Assembly: GCA_019414205.1 (NCBI GenBank)
Contig: DXML01000012.1
Location: 62,001 to 126,000, forward strand
DNA from: Collinsella sp.
Lineage (GTDB): Bacteria > Actinomycetota > Coriobacteriia > Coriobacteriales > Coriobacteriaceae
DNA length: 64,000 bases
Direction: 5' to 3'
How positions within the stretch are numbered: the stretch's first letter is position 1; each line of letters begins with the position of its first letter. The notes under the pieces are model-generated. The model did not search any database. It was not told the origin of the DNA and saw only the letters and a list, made by a program, of their open reading frames with translations. Shown here one piece after another: positions 55,876-63,643 of the stretch. The position numbers and the translations under genes are program-made.

Positions 55876-56931
55876 ATGCGCGCGTTTGATGTTGAGATGA
55901 CGCGCCGGGGGTTTGCCTCGGCGCTCGCCGTGGGCGCGTTGTCGCTTGCGCTCGCGGGCTGTGGCGGCGGGGCTGTCGGTGCCGGGTCCGCCGCGGGCTC
56001 GGCTGCCACGGACGGCGCCGGTGCTGCTGCGGAGCCGGTCGAGGTGCACGTCGCCTCGCTCAAGGGACCGACCTCGATTGGCCTGGTGCAGTTTATGGAC
56101 CAGGCGGCCGACGGTGCCACGGATAACGAGTTCAACTTTGCGATCAGCGCCGCGGCCGACGAGATCGTGCCCAAGATGATTCAGGGCGATGTCGACATTG
56201 CCCTGGTGCCCGCCAACGTGGCGAGCGTGCTCTACAACAAGACCGAGGGCGCGGTACAGGTCATCGACATCAACACGCTGGGCGTGCTGAACGTGGTGAC
56301 GGGCGACGCGAGTGTGGCCTCGTTTGGCGACCTGGCGGGTCGCACCGTCTACATGACGGGCAAGGGCGCCACGCCAGAGTACGTCATGAACTACCTGCTG
56401 GAGCGCGTGGGCCTGACTGGCCAGGTGACGCTCGAGTTTAAGAGCGAACCCACCGAGGTACTCTCGGCCCTGCTTGCCGATCCGTCCGCCGTGGGCGTGC
56501 TGCCGGAGCCGTTCAAGACCGCTGCCATCGCCAAGAGCGAGGGCAAGCTGTCGGCGCCGGTAAGTCTGACCGACGTGTGGGACGAGCTGGCAGGAGACAC
56601 GGGCTCCCGTTTGCTGACGGGCGTGACCGTGGTGCGCCGGGCCTTTGCCGAGGAGCATCCCGAGGCCGTGGCGGAATTCTTGAACTGCCATGCAGCGAGT
56701 GTGAAGGCCGTCAACGCGGCGCCGGCAGACTGGGCACAGGCCGTGGTCGATGCCGGTATCGTGGATAACGCCACGATTGCCGAAAAGGCGATTCCCGGGT
56801 GCATGCTTGTGTGCCAGACGGGGAAGGATATGAAGACCGCGCTCGGTGGGTATCTGCAGGTGCTGGCCGATGCGGACGCGAGTGCCGTGGGCGGCAAGCT
56901 CCCGGCTGACGATTTCTACTACATGGAGTAG
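55876..56931 (+). CDS. ABC transporter substrate-binding lipoprotein (NMT1/TauA-like)
   Basis: A 351-residue exported binding protein. The N-terminus has a twin-arginine-like RRGF followed by a hydrophobic stretch and the lipobox LALAGC, so it is a lipoprotein. The rest is a periplasmic-binding-protein type 2 fold of the NMT1/TauA class (LKGPTSIGLVQFMDQA; GDVDIALVPANVASVLYNKT; LLADPSAVGVLPEPF). The substrate is unknown. It starts 2 bp after the hydrogenase stop and precedes the permease-ATPase fusion, so all four genes form one operon. Confidence 0.88.
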   Translation: MRAFDVEMTRRGFASALAVGALSLALAGCGGGAVGAGSAAGSAATDGAGAAAEPVEVHVASLKGPTSIGLVQFMDQAADGATDNEFNFAISAAADEIVPKMIQGDVDIALVPANVASVLYNKTEGAVQVIDINTLGVLNVVTGDASVASFGDLAGRTVYMTGKGATPEYVMNYLLERVGLTGQVTLEFKSEPTEVLSALLADPSAVGVLPEPFKTAAIAKSEGKLSAPVSLTDVWDELAGDTGSRLLTGVTVVRRAFAEEHPEAVAEFLNCHAASVKAVNAAPADWAQAVVDAGIVDNATIAEKAIPGCMLVCQTGKDMKTALGGYLQVLADADASAVGGKLPADDFYYME

Positions 56932-56934
56932 CCC

Positions 56935-58314
56935 GTGCGTGCGTTTGCTCGACAAATGATAGTGCGTATGAAGGCGGTGGCGGCAGCAGGTGCCGTTGCC
57001 GCCTTTTGGCTTGCCGCATGGGTTTTCGCGGCGGCGCTGGTGGCGCAGCCGTTGATTTTGCCGGGGCCGGGTGCTGTCGTGGTGGCGTTGCTGCGGCTGG
57101 TGTGCGATGCCAGCACGTGGGCGATTCTGATGGGCTCGGGTGCGCGGATACTGGGCGGGCTGGCGCTTGCCGCGGTGTGCGGCGGCGTGCTGGCGGGAGT
57201 CTCGGTGCGGTCGCGTGCGTTTGCCCGCTTGGTGGCGCCGGCACTTTCGTTTGTAAAGGCGACGCCGGTTGCCTGCGTGGTTGTCCTGCTGCTCATTTGG
57301 CTGGGGTCGGCGCGCGTGAGCATTGCGGCGGTCTTTTTGATGGCGCTGCCGGGCGCATATTTCTCGCTGGTCGAGGGTTTGACGCAAGCGGATAAGCCGC
57401 TGGAGCGGATGTTTCGTCTGCATGGCGTGCGAGGCTGGCGACTGTTTTGCGCCCACACCTGGCGCGAAGTCCTGCCGTTTGTGCTTTCGTGCGCCCGCGC
57501 CGTGATTGGCATGAGCTGGAAGGCCGGCGTGGCGGCGGAGCTGATCGGCATGGCGGCGGGCACCGTGGGCGAGCGCATCTATCAGGCGAAGCTGCTCATC
57601 GAGACGGATGATCTGCTGGCGTGGACCGTGTTGGTCGTGGCGGCATCGTGGGCATGCGAGCGCGTGCTGGTGTGGTTGCTGCGGGCTTCGGGGGCCGTGG
57701 CATGGCGTGTTGCCGTGCGGGCGCATGGGCGTGGTCCTCGCGGACGTGCGGCCGGATCTGCTGGCGCCGGCGCTGCGGCGGAGCTTGCGCTTGCCGTGGG
57801 CGATCGTGCGCCCTGGGCGCCGGCGCTCGACGGACTGGTGCTTCGCGTGCCCGCCGGTGGGCACACCTGCGTGATGGGCGCCTCGGGTGTGGGCAAGTCG
57901 ACGCTGCTTTCGTTGGCGGCGGGGGAGTGCGCGCCGTGTTCCATGGTGTTTCAGGATGTGCGCCTGGTCGAGGACGTCTCTGCCCTGGATAACGTGCTGG
58001 TGTGTGCCGACGCGCACGTGGATGCCTCGAGTGCCACAGCCCTGCTGCGCCTGCTGGTGCCGGGAATCGATGTGCATGCCCGCGTGGCCGAGCTCTCGGG
58101 CGGGCAGCGCCGTCGCGTCGAGATTGCCCGAGCCCTGCTGTGCCCAGGCGACGCGGTGATTCTGGACGAGCCCTTTACCGGTCTAGATACCGCTGCGCGC
58201 GACGCATGCGCCGAGGTCGTGCTCGACTTGCTCGACGGTCGCATGCTGTTGCTTGCCACGCACGATGCCGTTGACGCTCAGGCCCTCGATATCTCGGACA
58301 TCATCACACTCTAA
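56935..58314 (+). CDS. Fused ABC transporter permease and ATPase
   Basis: A 459-residue protein joining two subunits that are usually separate. Residues 1-250 form a NitT/TauT-type permease with about six membrane helices and the EAA loop AAELIGMAAGTVGERIYQAKLL (200-221). After a Gly/Ala/Arg-rich linker (262-285) comes an ABC domain: Walker A GASGVGKST (315-323), Q-loop Gln340, signature LSGGQRRRVE (387-396), Walker B VILDEPFTGLD (408-418), and ATHD. The spacing between Walker A and the signature is short (about 70 residues). GTG start 3 bp after the binding-protein stop. Confidence 0.87.
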   Translation: MRAFARQMIVRMKAVAAAGAVAAFWLAAWVFAAALVAQPLILPGPGAVVVALLRLVCDASTWAILMGSGARILGGLALAAVCGGVLAGVSVRSRAFARLVAPALSFVKATPVACVVVLLLIWLGSARVSIAAVFLMALPGAYFSLVEGLTQADKPLERMFRLHGVRGWRLFCAHTWREVLPFVLSCARAVIGMSWKAGVAAELIGMAAGTVGERIYQAKLLIETDDLLAWTVLVVAASWACERVLVWLLRASGAVAWRVAVRAHGRGPRGRAAGSAGAGAAAELALAVGDRAPWAPALDGLVLRVPAGGHTCVMGASGVGKSTLLSLAAGECAPCSMVFQDVRLVEDVSALDNVLVCADAHVDASSATALLRLLVPGIDVHARVAELSGGQRRRVEIARALLCPGDAVILDEPFTGLDTAARDACAEVVLDLLDGRMLLLATHDAVDAQALDISDIITL

Positions 58315-58334
58315 ATACTTACTCAGCAACAAAA

Positions 58335-58362
58335 TGATCCGTTATTTCTCCGTCCCCATGGG
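58335..58362. repeat. Direct repeat flanking the relB-like gene, copy 1
   Basis: TGATCCGTTATTTCTCCG followed by tccccatggg. A second copy lies at 58733-58759 on the same strand, differing by one inserted base and a few substitutions. The two copies bracket the antitoxin gene and its leader. Confidence 0.75.
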
Positions 58363-58390
58363 GGCGAGTATGGTATTCTATCTGCGGGGT

Positions 58391-58420
58391 AATACTTAGG
58401 AATACCAAGTAATACCAACG
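58391..58420. promoter_or_regulatory. Three 10-bp iterons upstream of the RelB-like gene
   Basis: AATACTTAGG, AATACCAAGT and AATACCAACG follow one another with no gap. A repeat every 10 bp puts the AATAC boxes on one face of the helix, as expected for an autoregulatory antitoxin operator. Confidence 0.5.
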
Positions 58421-58530
58421 CCGTAGAAACAAACTCCAGATGCGGGCCAATCGGGTTGCCTTCACAGCCCGTCGCCCAGCCGCGTGGCCCGCATCTATCC
58501 GCACCACCGTCGTTTCAAAAAGGAAGCGCC

Positions 58531-58731
58531 ATGGCAGAACACATGACCCCGGTTGTCGCGAAGGTCTTGCCCGAGGAAAAGGCGGCCTTCGCGGCGGCAA
58601 CCCAGCTCGTGGGCACCACGCCGTCCAACGCCATCCGCATGTTTATCGCCGCGTTTAATCGCTGCGGCACCTTTCCGTTCGACATTTCGCCCAACGGGGC
58701 CTTTGGCACTGCGCCCGATTCTCATCAATAA
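58531..58731 (+). CDS. RelB/DinJ family antitoxin-like protein (solitary)
   Basis: A 66-residue protein with the ribbon-helix-helix pattern of RelB/DinJ antitoxins (VVAKVLPEEKAAFAAATQLVGTTPSNAIRMFIAAFNRCGTFPFDI; compare the family's TPSEAI and PFD motifs). Such antitoxins neutralise RelE/YafQ mRNA interferases and repress their own operon. No toxin gene is visible downstream: the next gene, after a repeat, is a membrane protease. AAAAGGAAG precedes the ATG. Confidence 0.85.
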   Translation: MAEHMTPVVAKVLPEEKAAFAAATQLVGTTPSNAIRMFIAAFNRCGTFPFDISPNGAFGTAPDSHQ

Positions 58732-58732
58732 G

Positions 58733-58759
58733 TGATCCGTTTTCCTCCGTCCCCATGGG
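58733..58759. repeat. Direct repeat flanking the relB-like gene, copy 2
   Basis: TGATCCGTTTTCCTCCG followed by tccccatggg, directly after the antitoxin stop. See copy 1 at 58335. Confidence 0.75.
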
Positions 58760-58814
58760 ATCAGCTCTCTGCCGAGTTGTGGTAGAACTAGGGAACGGTT
58801 TTGAGGAGGTTGGC

Positions 58815-59717
58815 ATGCTCAATGCGATGATTTGGGCGCTTGCCTGTTTTGGCGTTGTCGCTGCCGATATAGCCCTGAGCGCGGTTCTGTTTTCAGTTCT
58901 CGATGCCGTGTCGGTGCTGACGGGCTATCCGATCGACAATCTCGATATCCAATGGTTCCAGGCTGCCGCTCAGACGGCGTCGTTTTTGATGGCGCTGCTG
59001 TGGTGGCGTTATCTGTGGCCGCGCTCGTTTATGGCGCGCTGGCAGGGCGAGCGCCCGCTTGGCGGGGGAGCGCGTGGGGCGTGGAAACGCATCGCCTGCG
59101 TTATCGTGATCGGCCTTGCCCTGCAGGTGGTCGTTGGCTACGTGACCGACGCCGTGCTGTCGCTGTTGCCTGATGCCGCGGCCGACTACAGCGAACTTGT
59201 CGAGGAAACAGGCATGGGCGACACGAGCTATCTGGCCGTCCTGACCACGGTGCTCGGCGCTCCGTTTTGCGAGGAACTGCTGGTGCGCGGCATCATTTTT
59301 GAGTTTTCGCTGCGTGCGTTTAATTCGCAGTGCCGTCCGCTCTGGAAGCGCCGGCGTCGTGCGAGCGCGCAAGACGTCGCCATAGTGCCCTGGGCGGCCT
59401 CGAGTACCTGGGGCGTCGCGGCGGCGATTGTGCTGCAGGCGGCGGTCTTTGGCTTTATGCATATGAACTGGGTGCAGGGCTGCTACGCCGGCGCCGCCGG
59501 TCTGGTCTTTGGCTGGGTGCTCGTGACCACCGGAAAGCTCCGCTACACGATCCTGCTGCATTTTGCCTTTAACGCCGGGTCGTATCTCATGGGCCTGCTG
59601 TGGTTTGTGAACACGCCGCTCGACGTGGCGGTCACGGTTGCCATCGCCGGCTTTGTACTGGTAGAGGCGATGCGGTCGCTCAAGCTGACGTGCCAGTTGG
59701 CTCGCTCCCGTCAGTAA
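58815..59717 (+). CDS. CPBP family intramembrane metalloprotease
   Basis: A 300-residue membrane protein with about eight hydrophobic segments. The CPBP (Abi/CAAX-protease-like) motifs are present: FCEELLVRGIIFE (EExxxR type), FGFMHMNW and HFAFNAGS. Members cleave prenylated proteins, act in bacteriocin self-immunity or process peptides; the substrate here is unknown. ATG 58815 has TGAGGAGG upstream; the in-frame ATG at 58755 lies in a repeat. Confidence 0.88.
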   Translation: MLNAMIWALACFGVVAADIALSAVLFSVLDAVSVLTGYPIDNLDIQWFQAAAQTASFLMALLWWRYLWPRSFMARWQGERPLGGGARGAWKRIACVIVIGLALQVVVGYVTDAVLSLLPDAAADYSELVEETGMGDTSYLAVLTTVLGAPFCEELLVRGIIFEFSLRAFNSQCRPLWKRRRRASAQDVAIVPWAASSTWGVAAAIVLQAAVFGFMHMNWVQGCYAGAAGLVFGWVLVTTGKLRYTILLHFAFNAGSYLMGLLWFVNTPLDVAVTVAIAGFVLVEAMRSLKLTCQLARSRQ

Positions 59718-59718
59718 A

Positions 59719-59830
59719 TGTGATTCCCCTAAGGAAAACACGGCTAGGTACGTCTGAACGTGTTCTCCCTAGGGAAATCACGACTGGAGACAGCCCAAGC
59801 GTGTTTCCCCTAGGGAAAACACGTTTGGGC
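59719..59830. repeat. Three CCCTAGGG-centred palindromes with 40-41 bp period
   Basis: Palindromes are centred at about 59730, 59770 and 59811, each of the form CGTGTTTCCCCTAGGGAAA with CACG closing it. The last is extended to a near-perfect 38-bp palindrome (59793-59830) by gcccaa/tttgggc. They lie between the stops of two convergent genes. Confidence 0.85.
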
Positions 59831-59879
59831 GATGAGGAGACGCCGGCTGGCCAAGAGACGCCGGCCGGCCCTCGCCACG

Positions 59880-62015
59880 CTAGTTGCGCCTGCCGCCGCC
59901 GTTGGCGCCCTGACGTCCCTGGGCCGCACGGTTGCGGCCCGCGGTGTTCTGTGCGCGCGACATGCCGCCGTGGCCCTTGCTGCCCTTGGGCCCCTTGCCG
60001 GCGGCGCCACCGTGCGGCTTGCCGCCTTTCTTGCCGGTGCCATGCCCGCCGCTGGCCGATGTCTCGCCCGTGCGCGCCGGCACGGGACGGATCAGGCAAT
60101 GCTTGGTGTAGCCGATCAGGTCACGACGCCCGGCCTTTTCCAGCGCCTCGCGCACGAGCTTGTAGTTCTCGGGCTTGCGATACTGGATGAGCGCGCGCTG
60201 CATGGCCTTCTCGTGCGGGTCGCGCGCCACATAGATCGGCTGCATGGTACGCGGATCTACGCCGGTGTAGTACATGCACGTCGACATGGTGGACGGCGTG
60301 GGGTAGAAGTCCTGCACCTGCTCGGGCATGTAGCCCATGTCGCGCACGGCTTCGGCAAGGTCCACGGCTTCTTTCATCGTCGAGCCGGGGTGGCTCGAGA
60401 TCAGATACGGCACCACGTACTGCTTGAGTCCGTATTCGCGGTTCAAACGTTCAAATTTACGGCAGAACGCATCGTAGACGGCTCGGCTCGGTTTACCCAT
60501 CACAGACAGCACCGCATCGCTCACGTGCTCGGGTGCCACGCGTAACTGGCCCGAGACGTGATGCTCCAGCAGCTCGCGCAAAAACTCGTCCGAGGCATCG
60601 GCCATGGTGTAGTCAAAACGGATGCCGCTGCGGACGAAGACCTTCTTGACGCCCGGCAGCTGGCGCAGGTCGCGCAGCAACTGCGTGTAGCCGCTCTCGT
60701 CGACCACCATGTTCTTGCATACGCTCGGCCACAGGCAGCGCTTGTTCTTGCACACGCCGTGCTTGAGCTGCTTGTCGCATGCAGGGCGGCTAAAGTTTGC
60801 CGTCGGTCCGCCCACGTCGTTGATGTAGCCCTTAAACTCGGGATCGCGCGTGAGCAGCTCAGCCTCGCGCATGATCGAGTCGTGGCTGCGCATCTGCAGC
60901 ACGCGACCCTGGTGAAAGGTGAGCGCGCAAAACGAGCACTCGCCAAAGCACCCGCGGTTGGAGCTAATGGAAAACTTGATCTCGGCAAAGGCGGGCACGC
61001 CGCCCGCCGCGTCGTAATCGGGATGCCAGTCGCGTGCGTAGGGGAGTTCGGCCACTTCGTCCATCTCATCGGTGGTGAGTGTCGCCGACGGCGGGTTTTG
61101 CACCACATAGACGCTGTTGGGGTAGGGCTCTACCAGGCGATGTCCGGTGATGGGGTCCATATTCTGCTGCTGCACGTTAAAACTGCGCGCGTAGTTGAGC
61201 TTGTCGGCGGCAAGGTCGTCCCAGCTGGGAAGCAGGTCGTAGTCGTAGACCTCGTCGAGCGAGCTGGTGCGGTAGACGGTGCCATTGATATAGGTAATCT
61301 GATCGGCGGGCAGTCCCGCGTCGAGCGCGTCGGCGATCTCGACGATCGCGTGCTCGCCCATGCCGTAGATGAGGATGTCGGCGCCCGAGTCGAGCAGCAC
61401 CGATCGCTTGAGTTTGTCCTGCCAGTAGTCGTAGTGGGCCAGGCGACGCAGGCTTGCCTCGATGCCGCCGATAATGATGGGAGCGTCCTTGAACGTCTGG
61501 CGGATGAGGTTACTGTAGACCGTGACGGCTCGGTTGGGACGGTGCCCCTCCTCGCCACCGGGGGTATAGGCGTCGGTGTGGCGGCGGTGCTTGGTCACCG
61601 AATAGTGGTTGACCATGGAATCCATGTTGCCGGCACTGACGAGAAAGCCCAGACGCGGCTCGCCGAGCACCGTGATGCTGGCGGGGTCAGTCCAGTCGGG
61701 TTGGCAGATAATGCCCACTTTGTAGCCGTGCGCGTCGAGCACGCGGCTGACGATGGCCATACCAAAGCTAGGGTGGTCCACGTAGGCGTCGCCGCAGATG
61801 TAGACAAAGTCGCACTGGTCCCAACCGCGCGCATCCATGTCGGCACGACTGACGGGAAGGAACTTATCGCGGCCCGGGCGCCAGGGGCGGGCGGGCGCAG
61901 CCGGAGTATGAGTGGAGTGGCCGCCCTGGGCCTTGCCGCCGCGCTTTTGCTGCTGGCCGCGCTGGGCATGCTTGCCGTGCTGGTTGTGCTGAGCGTCCTG
62001 GGGCTTTTTTGCCAC
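59880..62015 (-). CDS. YgiQ family radical SAM protein
   Basis: A 711-residue radical S-adenosylmethionine enzyme. The [4Fe-4S] motif CXXXCXXC is seen as RGCFGECSFCAL in the middle, preceded by a B12-like N-terminal domain (KVGIICQPDW) and followed by the YgiQ-specific Cys-rich region CDKQLKHGVCKNKRCLWPSVC and HPGSTMKEA. The activity of the family is not established. N- and C-termini carry basic Gln/Gly/Lys-rich extensions. GTG at 62015 is chosen because CGGGAGGGA lies directly upstream; the longer ORF to 62183 has no such site. Confidence 0.9.
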   Translation of the reverse strand: MAKKPQDAQHNQHGKHAQRGQQQKRGGKAQGGHSTHTPAAPARPWRPGRDKFLPVSRADMDARGWDQCDFVYICGDAYVDHPSFGMAIVSRVLDAHGYKVGIICQPDWTDPASITVLGEPRLGFLVSAGNMDSMVNHYSVTKHRRHTDAYTPGGEEGHRPNRAVTVYSNLIRQTFKDAPIIIGGIEASLRRLAHYDYWQDKLKRSVLLDSGADILIYGMGEHAIVEIADALDAGLPADQITYINGTVYRTSSLDEVYDYDLLPSWDDLAADKLNYARSFNVQQQNMDPITGHRLVEPYPNSVYVVQNPPSATLTTDEMDEVAELPYARDWHPDYDAAGGVPAFAEIKFSISSNRGCFGECSFCALTFHQGRVLQMRSHDSIMREAELLTRDPEFKGYINDVGGPTANFSRPACDKQLKHGVCKNKRCLWPSVCKNMVVDESGYTQLLRDLRQLPGVKKVFVRSGIRFDYTMADASDEFLRELLEHHVSGQLRVAPEHVSDAVLSVMGKPSRAVYDAFCRKFERLNREYGLKQYVVPYLISSHPGSTMKEAVDLAEAVRDMGYMPEQVQDFYPTPSTMSTCMYYTGVDPRTMQPIYVARDPHEKAMQRALIQYRKPENYKLVREALEKAGRRDLIGYTKHCLIRPVPARTGETSASGGHGTGKKGGKPHGGAAGKGPKGSKGHGGMSRAQNTAGRNRAAQGRQGANGGGRRN

Positions 62016-62265
62016 GATCCCTCCCGTTGTTAGTATGCTGCACGTAATTGTAACCAGTCTTTTTGGGACGGCGCTAAAAAGACTGGTGGAGTACACGAGG
62101 CGTCGGGCGTCGGCGTCGCGCCCGCCGTTTGTTTCCAGACTGTGTATCTGCGCGTTGGAGAACCCGTCTCGCGCGCACGCCATGTTGTCAATGGGTTACA
62201 GTATGAACGGCGGCTATGTTTCCGCCAACGCACGAGAGAGTCGTCAACAAGGAGGATGCACGACG

Positions 62266-62982
62266 ATGCAGCGTGCCAAGCAGATATCGGAGTCTATTGA
62301 GCTGGGCATCATCTTGGCGCTTGCCGGCGGCTTTATGGATGTGTATTCGTACATTGGGCGCGACCATGTTTTCGCCAACGCGCAGACGGGCAACATCTTG
62401 CTCGTGGGCGTGAGCATCTCAGAGGGCAATTGGGCACTTGCGGGTCGCTATTTTTTCCCTGTGGTGTCGTTTGCCGTGGGCATTATGCTTGCCGACCTGG
62501 TGCATGAGCGGTTTGGCAGCGTGATTCACTGGCGCCAGGTGACGGTGTTTTTTGAAGCCGTCATCTTGCTGGGCGTGAGCTTTATCCCGGGCGGCGATTT
62601 CAACTTGCTCGCCAACTGCCTTACTTCGTTTGCCTGCGGTATGCAGGTCGAGAGCTTCCGCAAGATTCACGGACACGGCATCGCCACGACCATGTGTATC
62701 GGCAACCTCCGTAATGCCTTGCAAAACGTGGACGACTACATCATCACCCACAAGCGCGGCTTTTTGGAAAACGGCCTGCTGTACTTTGGCGTGATCTTTA
62801 CCTTTGTGTTTGGCGCCGTGTTGGGCAACTGGTGTATTGAGCGCATAGGCCTGCACGCCATCGTCGTGGCGAGCGTGCTGCTGTTTGTCGCGTTTGCCAT
62901 CATGTTCATCGACCGCGAGCGCGATTTGCGTTTTCGCTGGAAGGTTGCGGCCGAGGCTTGGAAAGAGGGCTGCCGAAAGTAA
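62266..62982 (+). CDS. DUF1275 (YoaK-like) membrane protein
   Basis: A 238-residue membrane protein with six hydrophobic segments. The family signature is visible: GIILALAGGFMDVYSYIGRDHVFANAQTGNILLVGV near the N-terminus, ACGMQVESFRKIHG and CIGNLRNAL in the middle. DUF1275 proteins are of unknown function. AAGGAGG lies 10 nt before ATG 62266. A terminator follows. Confidence 0.88.
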   Translation: MQRAKQISESIELGIILALAGGFMDVYSYIGRDHVFANAQTGNILLVGVSISEGNWALAGRYFFPVVSFAVGIMLADLVHERFGSVIHWRQVTVFFEAVILLGVSFIPGGDFNLLANCLTSFACGMQVESFRKIHGHGIATTMCIGNLRNALQNVDDYIITHKRGFLENGLLYFGVIFTFVFGAVLGNWCIERIGLHAIVVASVLLFVAFAIMFIDRERDLRFRWKVAAEAWKEGCRK

Positions 62983-62987
62983 CCGAA

Positions 62988-63025
62988 TGCGGCAGAGGGG
63001 TTGTTCCTTTGCCGCAATATTTTTC
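62988..63025 (+). terminator. Terminator of the DUF1275 gene
   Basis: tgcggcagagg pairs with cctttgccgca (one mismatch), followed by ATATTTTTCC. Confidence 0.75.
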
Positions 63026-63103
63026 CTCTCTATGTAATACAGTTTCAGGAGCCAGAAAAAAATATCTAGCTCCTGAACGTTGCAACGAACTGCTTTTTGC
63101 GAT

Positions 63104-63643
63104 TTATTCGAGATGCTCTTCAATCCGAGCCCTCAGAAGGGCAATGGCTGTGGGTATTCCAATTGCGACGGCTAATTCGGCTTTATCCAAAACCTGTATG
63201 CTAAAGCACGATTGTTTATCACATTGAAGGACGTTAACTGAAGATAGCTTTACTTCCCGTTGACTGAATATATCGTAATTTCCAAATAGGAAGTTACCTT
63301 TTATTGTGTAATTCGGTATGTTCGTTACGCACTTCATCTCAAGTCTGTTTAGGCCATAATCGAACACCGCAACTTCCTTGTGTTCGATGATGAGCGCAAC
63401 CCTGGGCATGTTACTAAAACCACCGTCGACGACAGTAAAGAGTTTTTCATTTGCATCGTCATAAACGGTATATTTAAGACTCAATAGCTGTCCTAGTGGA
63501 CCCGTGAACCCATGTCTTTTGATGTTGAGGTTGTCTCCCGCTGGGTTGATGAGAGCTAGAGCATGCGGATAAGGGTTACCTTCAATTGAGATTCGATATT
63601 CGTTTGTAGCCGTCTTGCTCGATTTAGGACCAGTAGCTATCAC
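63104..63643 (-). CDS. LURP-one-related (tubby C2-like) family protein
   Basis: A 179-residue protein with the LURP-one-like pattern: LLSLKYTVYDDANEKLFTVVDG, then IEHKEVAVFD, YTIKGNFLFGNYDIFSQ and a hydrophobic ending (LDKAELAVAIGIPTAIALL). Proteins of this fold may bind membranes or lipids; the bacterial role is unknown. Base composition is clearly lower in G+C than the rest of the window (roughly 40-45%) and codons differ, which suggests recent transfer. Start is GTG at 63643. Neighbouring DNA to the window end is also AT-rich. Confidence 0.7.
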   Translation of the reverse strand: MIATGPKSSKTATNEYRISIEGNPYPHALALINPAGDNLNIKRHGFTGPLGQLLSLKYTVYDDANEKLFTVVDGGFSNMPRVALIIEHKEVAVFDYGLNRLEMKCVTNIPNYTIKGNFLFGNYDIFSQREVKLSSVNVLQCDKQSCFSIQVLDKAELAVAIGIPTAIALLRARIEEHLE

